DNA of 64,000 nt from Ehretia macrophylla (GCA_037974665.1 CM075765.1:13387501-13451500), one strand, 5' to 3'; positions 12,290-23,689 are shown, counted from the stretch's first letter. Notes: a model not told the origin generated them from the letters alone. Translations and numbers: made by a program.

Positions 12290-12468
12290 GAGGAAGGAAA
12301 ATTGTATATTAACTGTTCCTCTGTTACACGTTAAATACATGAGTATGAGCTGATAAGATATACAAGACTATCAACAGTTTACAATTCAAATACTGCACAG
12401 CACTAGTAAAGACTTACCCTATAGATAAGTTGTTTAGAGTACCCTTCGGAGAAGACTCTTTCCTAATA
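12290..12468 (-). repeat. Copia 5' LTR, truncated at its 3' end
   Basis: Right-hand LTR, about 179 bp. It matches 6058-6226 but lacks the last ~20 bp (in sense) including the terminal TCTATA, and passes straight into gag. The outer end abuts AGTAG (12469-12473). Confidence 0.85.
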
Positions 12469-12749
12469 AGTAGTAGTAGTCTATGAAGTGAGCACTTTGA
12501 ATGAATCTTCATAACCTCTCTGTTTAACTAGTACGTTTCTATCTAACGTTTAATATATATTGATCTATGTAACTAGTACGTTTCTGTCTTAACATTTCTA
12601 TGTTAGAGTCTGTAGCTGTCAACGTCATAAAAAATCAGTAAATTTCAACAGGTATAAATTTCTAGCAGACGGTTTTAAACTTGTTTCTTGATGGTTTCCA
12701 CTTAGTTCTTGTTGAGTGTGTATGTATTGTTGCTTCAGGTACAATAGGA

Positions 12750-15150
12750 ATGACAAGATCAAGAAAAGCTTCTTATGTTGTCCCAAGGAAAAGCCTTCAA
12801 ATAGATGAAGACACACGAAGTGAATCACAAACAGTTGAATCTCTAGAACCTGAATCTGGTAATGATATCTATTGCCATATACCTTTTTATTTATTTATTG
12901 CATCTCTTAATTGTAATATTCTTGTTGCAGAAAATTCTCAGTTGAAAGGAAAAAGGGGTCGAACCAAGTGCCTTGAAGTACATCGTTTGCCTCGTGACAT
13001 GGTCATGCCTGTCCAATGCAATATCTACAAACAACCTGTAGGCACACATTCAGTCATACTTCCAAGCTTTTTAGGCACAACTGCAAGGAGTGCAAAGCTT
13101 TGCCCTATTGGCTTTAATGATTGGAGATATGTGCCGAAAACCCTGAAACAAAGACATGTTCATATAGTTGAGGTGAGTGCTACTTATTTATAATTAAGCT
13201 ATTTGGATATATTGACTTTTGTGTGTTAAAATAATACTATTATTTTTATGGCAGACAAAATTCTCTTTTAAACTTTCGAGGAAGGAGATTGAAAGACTTG
13301 TTAGGCAGTCGATTGGGAAAAAAATGGTGAGAGTACAAAAATAAGCTGAGGGATGAGTTCTTTGATGTGAACAAATCAGAGGAGTGGAACTTTAATAACA
13401 AGTCACCCAGAGTGCCTATAGAAGAATGGCGGCGTTTGGTTACTTTTTCTTTGTCAGATAAAGGAAGGGTATTTTTTTCTTATATTAACTTTTGTTTTCT
13501 ATTTCTTTAATTTTACACTTTGATATGTCTAACTATGTTAAGTGATTTATATTCAATTTTGTGGAATTATAGGCTCTTCTAAAACGAGGAAAAGAGTTTC
13601 GTGTTATGCAAACGTTGAATCATACTTCTGGAATGCAAAGCTTTGCTGATGTTCGCAATGACATGGTAATCTATAACAACACTACAAGAGAAAAAATAAG
13701 AAGATATATATGTAAATTGTATTAATAGTTAATTGGTGCATCTGTTTTAGTTCATAGAAACTACACCTTCTATTGAAAATGTTGACCTTTTTCTTGTGTG
13801 AAGTTTTCTTCTGGTGTTGAAGTGGAATTGTGCATGTGTTATGGTTAAAAATTATATCATCATTCGGTTTTCTTTATTTTTCTCATAAGAGCTATCCCAC
13901 ATGCAATTTATGTATATTAAAATGTTCAAAAGTCGTTTACATAGATGCCTATATGATATGTCCTGTTGATTATGCCTATAATTAGCATTTCCATTGGTTT
14001 AAGTCTTTAAGAAACTGTATGGTCTTGCTTATAACTTTCTTGAGATGCTCTTCTTCTTTTCATCTTGTCTGAATTCTAAAAGACTATCAACTGAAGAGCC
14101 ACATATGCTAATATATGGTAGAATTCTGTCACTACAAGCATATGCCATTTCTAATTACCTCAATGCATCTGAAGTGCATTTCACTAAGAGATTATAGAGT
14201 CAATACTGTTAATGTGTCAATTACCCAGTAGGGAATTTATCTTTTATCTTACAATGCGTGCTGTTGTTGCACATCGTTTCAAATTAATAAAGGTTCAGAC
14301 TCCATTTTCTTCTGATATGTATGATGAAGAGTAGGATCTTAAAAAACATGTTTAACCTTAGAACCTCCGGAACTGCATTTTAATTGGGTTCTATTTGGGA
14401 TTAGCCTGAGTATTTTTACCCATTAAGAAATACTAATTGAGCATCATTTACTGGATAACTTTGAGATGTTTAAACCTGATAGGATTTGGTGATTAGTGTA
14501 ATTGATTTTCTAGCGTATTTGAAGATTTGTCTAATTGTTTTGGTAGTTGACGATGATTAGTTGTATTAGCTTTGCTTTCTTCTTTGCATGTCTCATATTT
14601 GCTACTTAAATATGAAGCATTAATATTTAGATCTAATAAGATTGTTATCATTTCCTCTGCAGGAAGAAGAAAATGGAGGGCCTGTTCCACCTCTAGAGTG
14701 TTTCCGAGTGACACATACTAAGAAGAATTCAAATAGCATGGATGAAGAGGCATTAATGATAATGGTAAATTCTATCTTCAAGTCTAGTATGTTCACATTC
14801 TATTAATTATTTTAGTTATTGTTATTTGACAATTGAAATTTTCAATTTCAGGAATCTGTTAAAAGCAAAGTGGCTGAGAAAGTTGGCGAATCAGATGAGT
14901 CTACTGATAATCTTTTCGAGTTAGAACTCCAAGCTTTTATTGAAACCCTTGGACCTGAACATCCTGGACGTGTCTTAGGATTTGGGTTTAGAGTCACCTT
15001 ATCTCAGGTTTATAGCTCCTGTAGAACATTTCATGTGCAAAATTTAGAAGTACCAAGGGTTGAAAAGAAAGATTGAACAAATGGAAGAAGACAACCAGGA
15101 ACAGGATATAAAAGTGAAGAAATTGGAAAAAGATATAGACATGTTGAAGT
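12750..15150 (+). pseudogene. CACTA Transposase_24-type gene, decayed
   Basis: Spliced plus-strand gene. Probable exons are 12750-12858, 12931-13172, 13255-13467, 13574-13664, 14663-14764, 14852-15007 and a 3' coiled-coil part ending near 15150; most junctions are GT/AG. Recognisable parts are RGRTKCLEVHRLPRD, the PIGFNDWRYVP segment, the EEWRRLVTFSLSDKGR region, SFADVRNDM plus EEENGGPVPP and CFRVTHTKK (core of plant Ptta/En/Spm Transposase_24 proteins), and a C-terminal KKLEKDIDML coiled coil. It is broken near 13327, where a one-base shift and a CGA-to-TGA type stop fall in the expected W-R-E-Y-K segment, and again near the last exon. In CACTA elements this family is an accessory DNA-binding protein rather than the catalytic transposase. 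Confidence 0.75.
13665..14662 (+). other. 998-bp intron of the CACTA gene
   Basis: Lies between SFADVRNDM and EEENGG. It has a GTAATC donor and a CCTCTGCAG acceptor. It contains CACTACAAGAGAAAAAA at 13680-13696, a textbook CACTA terminus, and a second CACTACAAG at 14129 in the same orientation; no inverse partner is visible. No coding sequence recognised. Confidence 0.6.
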
Positions 15151-16040
15151 GACTTCTATTTTCACGGGTAAACCATCTCACATAAGTTGTTGCTTTTTTA
15201 TTTATCATTGTTGCATAATTTTGCCTCAATAAATTTTATTGATAAGACCTTTTCAATTGTAGCCAATATCTTATTATGAATAATTCCGACAATTTCTGGA
15301 GAAAAAGAGGCATTTAGCTATAGTTTAAGTTATAGGTGAAGTCTTACCCCGGATTCCCACAAAAGAGAATCAATTTTTTTAATACTCACACTCCCTCTTC
15401 AAGACATAATATTGAGAATGCTCATCAATAAAATACTCGTAAATCTTCTTTCTCATAGGTTGGTAATGCAACGAGCACGAATTCACAAGCTAATCCAAGT
15501 GACATGCATTCGATCAGTTGGTAAGTGTTATATGCATGTTTCAGGACTTTGATTTTTATAAGTATTTTCAGCTATGCTGCATCTATTATAACATATGAAT
15601 TGGACTAGCTGCCTTTTGGGTTTCATGACTGACATGCATTTTCTCGTGAAATGCAGAAATTGGATGACAAATGCGAAAGCTTTACACAAGTTTCTGGAGA
15701 TCTAGGAAATCAAGCTTTACATAAATTTCGCGAAATGTAACTTGAGTGAATGACAATTTTGGATAATTAGTCCCTGTAATTGGTGGTTTTGAATTCCCAG
15801 ATGTGAATGTTTGATATGTTGTTTTGCAATGCATGTTTGATATGATTATGGGAATATTTTCCGTTTAATATGATTTTTGTGTTCATTTTAATGTGAATGA
15901 TTTTGATGTTATAATGGTTCTTGGAAATTTTTAAGACTAATAAAATGATTTTATGCTTTTATAGTAAAAAATCATAGCAGAAGCAGGAAAGCCTACAAAT
16001 GCTTTGAAATGATTTTATGCTTCTTTTTTTGTTAAATGAT
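15151..16040 (+). other. CACTA 3' non-coding region
   Basis: AT-rich sequence downstream of the coiled-coil exon. No ORF or domain recognised; short stretches around 15460-15740 may be residual 3' exons or UTR of the transposon gene. Confidence 0.4.
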
Positions 16041-16049
16041 TTGCAAGTT

Positions 16050-16368
16050 TTACTGCGGTTTTGAAACTGCCATTTTTTGTTTAGGCCGGCGGTTTTCAAA
16101 ACTGACATTATACGTTTAACACGGCCGTTTCGAATCTGCGGCATTTTCATTTTTTTTTTTTTTGCCGTAGAAACCACGTGTTACACGGCGGTTTCGAATC
16201 TGCAGCTTTTCTTTTTTTTTTGCCGTGGAATCCCTCTAGCAGCTGTGGTTTCCACGGCAGATCCAGCAGCGTTTTTGGATCTTCCATTGTAGCTTTAGTG
16301 ACGGTTGCGGTTTAAAACCGCCGCCGAAGCCAAAAAAATTACTGTCGAAGACAATATTTTTTATAGTG
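16050..16368 (+). repeat. CACTA right subterminal repeats and terminus
   Basis: At least five copies in both orientations of GCGGTTT(T/C)-AA-CTGC-type words lie at 16050-16325, including a near-palindromic GCGGTTTAAAACCGCCGCC (about 16306). They are separated by poly-T tracts and followed by the end TTTTTTATAGTG. Confidence 0.7.
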
Positions 16369-17590
16369 ATACAACTTATGAAAAGAATTGAAGAGAGAAT
16401 ATCTATTATTTTTGGAGTGGCTTTGAAAACCGCTTTTGAGGGGAAGAAAATTGGTTTTTGAGTGGGATGAATTAGAAAGAGAAAGAAGAGGAAGAAGAAG
16501 AGGGGTAAAGAGAGAGGAACGGTGGGGAAAAAGAAGGATGAAGATTGAAGAAAGTAAGAGAGAGAGAGAGAGGAAGAATGGAAAAAAGGAAGAGAGAGAG
16601 GAAATGGAGGGATTTGACCAAATTAAAAATAACATAGATGGTTGAAATAAAAAATTAAAAAATTAGAATGAAATTTAAATTAAGAGAGAATTTTGATCCA
16701 TTGCCAAGTGCCAGCCACATGTATGAGGGGACATTTTTCGCAGCCACTAGAATTTGCCTAAACAGTTTGAAAGATCCAGATCTTTCCTCTTACTGAAGAA
16801 GACGGCAACAAAGAGAACACTTATAAAATAGTAGATTAAGTTGATAATTGGCTATTTCCTCACCGAATCTGCTGCTTAACTGGTCCATGTATACCGACAA
16901 TGCACATTAAATAATTACCTACCCTGACACAGAAGGGTACCTATCCCTCTCACCAATTATAATACTAACTTTGAATTGGAAGGCCAAATGAAAAGGTAAC
17001 ATGTGAACGGGGTGTAACACATTTGTTTTTTTTTTTCAACGCTACTATTAAGCAATCAAATATGAGTGAACATTACAACAAATATCCAAGCTATCTTTTG
17101 ATGTAATGACAAAAGACTATTCTGTACATGTGTGTGTGGCTATTTTTTTTTACTATTCAAGTGATTTTAAATAATTAAAGACTTTTTTTGGGTTGACATG
17201 AATACGTTTATTTTGATGATTTACAACTATTAGCATTTCAGCCTTTTAGAGCAAACTATTTTGTAAATGATTTTTTTATAATATTATAATATTATAAATA
17301 AAATTTAATAAATATAAACTGTTAATATTATTTTTTTATAATTTAATAAATAATTTATAATAGTTAAATTTTATTAATAATGTAATAACATTATAAACGG
17401 ATCTTAAATGTACATATTTTTAAGAATTTATAACGAAGAAAGAGTGCCCTGCTCAATTTTTTTCCCCTTTTTTTTTCTTTTTTCATTTATCTCTATGGTC
17501 ATATTTATATGACAATATCTCAATAGTAACATGTGCGCCACGTGTAGAGAAAATAAAGACAGATCCAATGACAGTCCAAATTAAAGTAAG
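16369..17590. other. Intergenic DNA upstream of PLAT gene
   Basis: Holds a purine-rich GA tract (about 16470-16610), whose open frames on either strand are compositional artefacts, and AT-rich DNA with ATAATATTATAATATTATAA-type runs at 17280-17400. No gene recognised until the PLAT promoter. Confidence 0.4.
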
Positions 17591-17604
17591 GTCCACTATA
17601 AATA
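17539..17604 (+). promoter_or_regulatory. G-box/ABRE and TATA box of PLAT gene
   Basis: CCACGTGT at 17538-17545 contains the G-box core CACGTG and an ABRE-type ACGTGT. TATAAATA at 17597-17604 sits about 120 bp before the ATG at 17722, leaving room for a ~90-nt 5' UTR. ABA- and stress-responsive expression is reported for Arabidopsis PLAT genes, and this arrangement fits that; the functional role is inferred. Confidence 0.6.
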
Positions 17605-17721
17605 ATAGTATTACACTAGCTAGCTCCAAAAGTTTCATGTTACATTTAGTCACAACTACCCACCCATAGCATTGCACTTGTAGAGAGCAACGATCTTGGA
17701 AGAAAAGATCAAAAGGCTACC

Positions 17722-18564
17722 ATGGCAAGACTCAAAGTCAACACCCTCTTCTTCCATCTCTTCATCCTCATCTCCATCTCCACCATTGCCAGATCGGTAA
17801 GCTACCCTTTTACATCTTCGTAGCACTCATCAATTTAGCGATCGGGTCACGTTGTTATAAGGGTGTGCATATATATATTTTTTTTAAAAATCTTTTTTAT
17901 TCTTTTCTTACAAAAGAAAAAAATTCATTGTAGTGAACTCTTATGTATGAGTGTTTTTTTACTTGACCATAGGTATTTACGCTTGACTACCGTTTTCTGG
18001 CTCCGTTAGTGCCCATCATAATGTTCCATTTATGTTGTGCTTTTGTCCTACTTTTAGTTTGTTTAATTTTTTTTTTTTTTCGGATTATTATGGTGAAAAA
18101 TGCAGGATGATGATTGTGTGTACACAGTTTACATCAGGACCGGCTCGATCATCAAGGGTGGGACAGACTCCATCATAACCTTGACTGTTTATGATGCTGA
18201 TGGCTATGGAATAAGGATCAACAATCTTGTGGCCTGGGGTGGGCTTATGGGTCCAGATTACGACTATTACGAGAGAGGCAATTTGGACATCTTCAGTGGA
18301 CGAGGCCCATGTTTGACTGGGCCTGTGTGTGCAATGAACTTGACCTCCGATGGATCAGGCGACCATCACGGATGGTACTGTAACTATGTTGAAGTTACCA
18401 CCACTGGGGCTCACATTCCATGTGCACAGCAGCTGTTCACGGTGGAGCAATGGCTGGCTACTGATGCACCACCCTATGACCTCACTGCCGTCATAAACAA
18501 CTGTGGTGATAAGAGGAAGAAGATCCTCGGTTCGGATTCTTCTCCTGTGATATCTATGATGTAA
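17722..18564 (+). CDS. PLAT1: PLAT/LH2 domain-containing protein (PLAT1-like)
   Basis: Two exons, 17722-17796 and 18106-18564, joined by a GT-AG intron with a poly-T tract before TGCAG; 177 residues. Residues 1-24 form a hydrophobic signal peptide ending IARS, so the protein enters the ER. Residues ~27-145 are one PLAT/LH2 beta-sandwich, with CVYTVYIRTGS, GGTDSIITLTVYDADG, YYERGNLDIFSG and HHGWYCNYVEV; the tail carries QQLFTVEQWLA. Length and layout match the small stand-alone PLAT proteins of plants (Arabidopsis PLAT1/PLAT2, about 180 aa), which are ER-associated and linked to abiotic stress tolerance. The start is the only ATG before the signal peptide, in context CTACCATGGCA. No damage seen. 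PLAT1 versus PLAT2 orthology is not decided by sequence alone; the neighbouring HCC2 gene favours PLAT1. Confidence 0.93.
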
Positions 18565-20550
18565 TATTGACTTATTTTACGAACGAGTGTCCCGTGTGAT
18601 GAGTTTGGTGTTTTACCACTAAAGTGTTGTATGAGCAGTAATTTGAGTTATTTACTGTATGGGGTTAGGTAGAATTGATAATGTCTATGTTGCTTAGTAT
18701 CATGTTGGGCATGGAATATTTATCACCTGTTTCTTGTAATCATAAAGAGATTGACTAAGCAATATGAAGGGCTTAGTGGTCGTAAGGTGGAAAAAGCCAT
18801 ATTTGTCCCTCTCCCAAGGGCGTTATGTTTTGATAAATAATGGATCCTTCTTCCACTTCTCATGTTTATTCTCTGGTTGTGTGGATGTGCGTGTGTTCCA
18901 GTTTTAAAAAAATAAAAAAAAATGGTACACAAGACTTTCATTATAATTGAAGAAGTTACAAAACTATCTTGGGGTTTATTATACATGTGTATATTCTAAT
19001 GACAAAAAAACAAATCATGGGGGCGTGTTTAGAGTTCAATTAGGGACGGAGCCAGAATTTTAAAATTAAGAGATTAAGATTCAAATAAGAATATTCATGA
19101 CAAGAAAAAAAAAAAAGGATCATTAACTTATTTTTAACAATATTACATAAATTTTTTTAACGATAATAATTTTTTTTAACGATATTACATAAAAAAATTT
19201 AAATAAAAAAAAATATTGGGAGGCCGGAGCTCTTGTCGGCCCCTGCCTAGCTCCGCTACTGAGTCCAACTAAATATTTATATATTTACAAACAAAAAATT
19301 TGACAAATAATTTTCATTATTTACTCCTTTTTTTTAATTTACTCTCTAACATTGCCAAAAGTTATAAATTAGTCCCAATATTACCAAAAAAATAGGACAA
19401 TGGGGGTCCATTCCGTTAAACAGGCGTTAAAATGGATATAAAATAGGCCTACGAAAGAAAGAAATCTAGATGTCCAGTAATCGATCCTCTTACTCATCCT
19501 TTCCAACCGCGGGTTGAAAGAACTTCTGCTAGGAAAAAGTGTAATACCCAAGAACAAGTAAATGGAGGAATGCCTTCTCTAAACTCAAGAATCTGAATAA
19601 GGGTTGAATTTATGGCAGTACTATTTTAGTTGTTGTTAATAGCAACGGGCAACTTATTCTCTCATCTATTAAATAAGGTGTGTCATGATATTTGGTTTTT
19701 TTTAATTTCAAACATTCATTTCAAATTTATTTCTAACTATCTTTCTTAAAATTGAAATCCAAAGTGGATGATTGAGATTTCAAAAAGCTAAATTTCATGG
19801 ACCATATTGCACTTCATCTAGTAGATGCGAGAATAAGTAAATGAGAGAATCCAAACCCGTTTCTAGTTTAGCTAACAAATTATTTTTATTTTTGTTCTTT
19901 TGAAAAAGAAAATTTAATTCTTAATGGCTATGTTCCAACAATCATTGAAAAGTTATTTTTTACTTTTTTTTTAACCTGATACTTTTCCATTGGCCATATC
20001 ATTTTTTAATTGGAAGTTTTTTTAATATAATTTCCTTATTCTATTTTATTTTATTTTAAATTTAAAATTTTTAATAGCAAATTGAAGGTGTCCCAAGGAG
20101 ACCCTTTAGAACAGGGGAAAAAGAGATTTTACTCTGTTTTTGGCTAAGGAGTCAAAATAGTAAGACTGCTAGAAATGGCCTCATTATTCGATTTTCAAAT
20201 GTTGTTGGATTATCTCATATCATTATAAAGGTATGAGAGAAATTAATGTGATGATATATTTATGTAGACATCCAATAATAATGATATATTCATATTATTA
20301 TGATAAAATAATTTGAATAATTTATCACTATTAAATTTCTCTTATAACATTAAGGGTAAATTTCATAAATAGTCCCTAATATTTGCATTATTTTTTAATT
20401 TTGCCCTTATTATTTAAAAAATGACGTGTTTGATCTTCAATATTTAAACTTTTTTTTTCAATTTCATCTCTGTTGTTTCAAATTCGAAGTTCAAGGGGCT
20501 AGGCATATGAGTAATAACATTCACTTTTGCGTAAGCATTTTCTATAGCAA
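18565..20550. other. PLAT 3' region and repeat-rich spacer
   Basis: The PLAT 3' UTR probably ends near 18700-18760. A dispersed repeat fragment at about 19040-19265 begins AGGGACGGAGCCAGAATTTT and ends CCTAGCTCCGCTACTG, near-inverse ends common in plant intergenic repeats. Blocks of AGTCCCAATATT-style sequence (19330-19440, 20350-20500) resemble worn MITE pieces. No gene recognised. Confidence 0.4.
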
Positions 20551-21549
20551 ACTAGTCTTATACATGTGCGATACACGGGTGTCGCACATGTGTAATATAA
20601 ATACTCTAAAAATATAAAACATAGAACCAATTCATTCAACTGTTTAATTACATTATCGAAAGACTATAATATATAGGTATTCTATATACTAGATCATTAT
20701 ACAAATAAAAAAACAAATATAATGACCTATTTTCTAAAAAATGTGACAGTAAGCACTATTTTACATAAATCAGGCATTTCAAAAGATACATGTATATGTT
20801 TCCTTTTCTCAAGTTGTTGTTTCTATAAAGTTTACGTCTTCTCTTCCTAGTTTGACATCATTTTTATCCTTGACCATATCTTTGTAAGATAATCTTGAAA
20901 ATATATGATCTAATTAAAAATAAAATAATAAGCAAATTATCTAAAAAATCATATAGTATAAAGACTTTATATTTATTGCTACCATTATAATATAATATAA
21001 ACAATGATGAAAAAGTAATATAAACATATTAAATACAATCGAATGGATGATGTAAATAATAATAAAGACATACTTGCCTAATTTATTATGTGGGATACTT
21101 ATTTGTAAACTATAGTGATTGTAGTTTTTGATACTTTATTATTACTATCTTTTATCAAAATCTTCAATCATTGTTACTTGTCACTATTGAAAGTGCAACA
21201 TATAGTTGCCTATGACTAAAGACGGGTATTGAAAGATACAACCCAACATAAAAAGAGTTTGACCCTGACTTTTGTTTATAGTCATGGCAAAACTTACTCA
21301 TCTGAGGTATTAACACAATATTTTCTATGCTTCTCCTAGAAATAATTTTAGCTTCAATAAGATGTTTAGCAAGCTTAGTAATTTACAGCCTCATTCCATT
21401 GCATAAGCCATTAGACTGATCAATATTTCTTAACATCATAGGGACTCCAACCTTGAGATTTAGCTTGTGGTTTAGGAGTCCTGAACAGGAAAATATATTC
21501 AAAATCTCTAGAGAAAATGCATCCAATTCACTATTGTTAGTGGTAAATA
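20551..21549 (-). mobile_element. Helitron 3' part with terminal hairpin
   Basis: On the minus strand the element ends in CTAG followed by T, the usual Helitron 3' end and insertion context (CTAG at 20551-20554, flanking T = A at 20550 on plus). Seven bases inside the end is a hairpin with 9-bp arms, CATGTGCGA (20562-20570) and TCGCACATG (20581-20589), around a 10-nt loop. Inward is the C-terminal part of a PIF1-type Helitron helicase (about 21545-21165). The rest of the helicase is at 37274-37515, displaced by the SIRE-like LTR and the Athila element. The 5' end of the Helitron was not found. Confidence 0.85.
21165..21549 (-). pseudogene. Helitron helicase, C-terminal fragment
   Basis: Minus-strand translation gives LLNHKLNLKVGVPMML, RNIDQSNGLCNGMRL, KLAKHLIEAKII, then LYLSIPVFSHRQLYVAL and a VTS tail: the PIF1-like helicase motifs V/VI region typical of plant Helitrons. 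There is a stop after GMRL and the conserved basic/GQT segment is degraded (a shift near 21285), so the fragment is dead. In an active Helitron this helicase is fused to a rolling-circle replication initiator. Confidence 0.88.
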
Positions 21550-21817
21550 ATATTAAGAGGGGGAGTAAATTAAGATTATAGCAAAGTATTGCTATTTAAA
21601 AAATTACTACAACCCACAAAAATCTCTTTGAAACAATTTAACAAACACCTTGTGTGAATAACTAGATAAAAGTTAATATGATTAATAATAATCACACAAA
21701 AGAGCAAGATACCTACTCTAAACAATATATATATGACAATGAATGTAAATAGAGTAGGGAGAGAGAAATCAAACTCGGTATTTTCAAGTGGTTCGCACTC
21801 TCGAAGGCTTAGTCCAC

Positions 21818-23407
21818 TGATAAATCCATATTTTTACTAATTTTAACCCATCAAATCATGAATATTGCATTATTATTTCAAGTTTAATTGTATATTTTAC
21901 ACAATTTGAGTTTAATATAAGTTTTTAAGAAAAACAGTAGAAATGGCCACAAAAACCAATATTTTGAGCAAATATTTGGCGCAACACTGAAGGAAAATGG
22001 TAGAACAACTTCAAAACGAGCAATTCAAGATTGAATTTGACTAAACCGAGTGCGGAAACGAATTCAGGACGCTAAAAAACCTTGAAATAGACATGATCAA
22101 CTTTTTGGTCAATGGTCAAAGTCAACCGAGCCGGTCAAAGTCAATGTGGGAGTCAAAGTTCACCTACCACAGCCAGATAGGCACTCGAGCACCCCTTTTC
22201 CTCGCTCGAGCGCCACTTTTTGAAAATGGCAGACAAATGAACGGTAGAATGCGGACGGAAAAGGACATAAAAAAATATAAAAATAAACAGTGCAGAAGGG
22301 TGCTTGAGCACGCCTGACTGGAGCTCGAGCACCCTCTTGAAATCTTGCCTATAAATACCACGGTTTTCATTGTTGAAAACCGTACCATTTTTATCTTCTA
22401 GCTTAATTTCTACTATTTTAGTGTTTGTGAAGTGAGTTGTGAGTGCTTTAATTATTATTTTTAGTTGTGTGCAAAGTTTTAATCCCGAGATGAGGGTATA
22501 GTGAGCCATCAACATATTGAAATCATACCGGTCTACCGGAATCTGTTCAGCATGATAAGTATTCTTTGATTTTGGTTTTCGTTATGATTTCTTGTACTTT
22601 AAAGTTTATCATGGCACACTAGACCCGAGATTCGGGGTGGTACGTATGAGGTTACTCTTTTACATATGTTTTGATTCAGATTTATTAAAGTCTTGTATAT
22701 TTATTTCTAAGTATTCTTTGATTAATTATACGTATACTTGTAGTTATGTTATATTTAATTGAAAGTACATATACGCCCGGTTTTGTAAACCAGTGGCAAT
22801 ACGAGACTACCTCGGATGGATTCTAGTCTGGTTGTACCGACACCTCCAGGTTATATAAGTGAAAGATTAATTGAGAGATTGGATATCGTTAGGTTGTACC
22901 AACACATCCAATCTTGCTAATTAATTAATCTTATTACTTACGTAATTAAAGGCTCATTTCAGTAGTAGGAGTTTGTAATCCTATTTCTGAAGGACTTAAC
23001 TTTTAATCTGAATCTGTAACTTTATACTTGTGTATACCGAGCTATAACCACCCTGAATCAATAACCCTTTGGATTATCAGTGTTGAGTGTTGTGATTCTT
23101 CAATTTATTACTTTTAATTAATTCACTTTTAGATCTCGTTATTACTGTATCTTTGGATATTTTGTGGACATTTCTTGGACTTAATTTACCGTACTTTTGG
23201 ACTTTTGGACTTTTGGACTTTTGGACTTAATCACACTTATCCGTGACGGGAGATAGTCAAACAATTCTAAATTAGGGACTTAGCTTAACTTGATAACCCA
23301 ATTTCCATGGATCGACCCTCTACTCGCCACAGCTAGAGATAATTCAAGGTAAGCAATATTTTCAATAATTTAACCTTACTATTTTTTAGCGCAAAACGAC
23401 GTGATCA
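21818..23407 (+). repeat. Athila 5' LTR
   Basis: 1590 bp, TGATAAATCC...GTGATCA. It contains a TATAAATA promoter box at 22350-22357, CTCGAG-centred inverted motifs at about 22180-22335, and four copies of the 8-mer ACTTTTGG at 23193-23224. Confidence 0.95.
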
Positions 23408-23412
23408 AAATT

Positions 23413-23430
23413 TGGCGCCGTTGCCGGGGA
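23413..23430 (+). other. Primer binding site (tRNA-Asp type)
   Basis: TGGCGCCGTTGCCGGGGA begins five bases after the 5' LTR end. This is the well-known Athila-type primer site for minus-strand priming. Confidence 0.85.
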
Positions 23431-23689
23431 TCGGTGTTCGTCAAATAAGATAAGTCTTTGATTTATGTAGATAAGTGTTAATATGTATATATTTTAGTTT
23501 TTAGTTTTTGTTTATTTTATTTAAGTGTACTTTGTTACTTTGTACAGACTTTATTTCATTTTCGTTTCTTTTATCATGTTTTAGTTTTGTATGCATGGTC
23601 GGAGATCTTTAAAGCCACCCATCTTTGTTTTTGATACAGAAATTGAGAAAACTTTTAAATCCAGAAACAAAGCACATAAATTTTTAATC

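Larger units (their letters stand above)
6038..12468 (-). mobile_element. Ty1/Copia element with TSD AGTAG
   Basis: Minus-strand Copia element flanked by AGTAG at 6033-6037 and 12469-12473. Short LTRs (189 bp intact) lie at 6038-6226 and 12290-12468. The order in the sense direction is gag remnant, zinc knuckle, protease, integrase, RT, RNase H, as in Copia. It lacks the 5' LTR tail, primer site and start of gag, and is split by a solo LTR inserted in RT. Several in-frame stops and shifts make it non-functional. The short LTR and protein style suggest the Ale group, which I hold only tentatively. It sits inside the CACTA element, probably in an intron or 5' region of its gene. Confidence 0.9.
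5000..16368 (+). mobile_element. CACTA (En/Spm-like) element, heavily interrupted
   Basis: The left end reads CACTACAGAAAGTTGTAG (5000-5017). The right end is TTTTTTATAGTG (ending 16368), the inverse of CACTATAAAAAA. Both ends have subterminal repeats: three ~50-bp direct repeats at 5103-5253, and clustered GCGGTTTT/AACCGCC words at 16050-16325. The interior carries a Transposase_24-type gene (12750-15150), expected of a CACTA element. Without the Copia insertion the element is about 4.9 kb and I see no TNP2-type catalytic transposase, so it is probably non-autonomous. The 3-bp flanks do not match (TAA before the CACTA, ATA after), so the pairing of these two ends is inferred from content. 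A later LTR element landed on the left terminal base. Confidence 0.6.

Noticed and set aside
16339..16645. Open frames of 98 and 69 codons in a GA-rich tract
   Set aside because: Low-complexity Arg/Glu/Lys or Ser/Leu/Phe strings from a purine-rich repeat.
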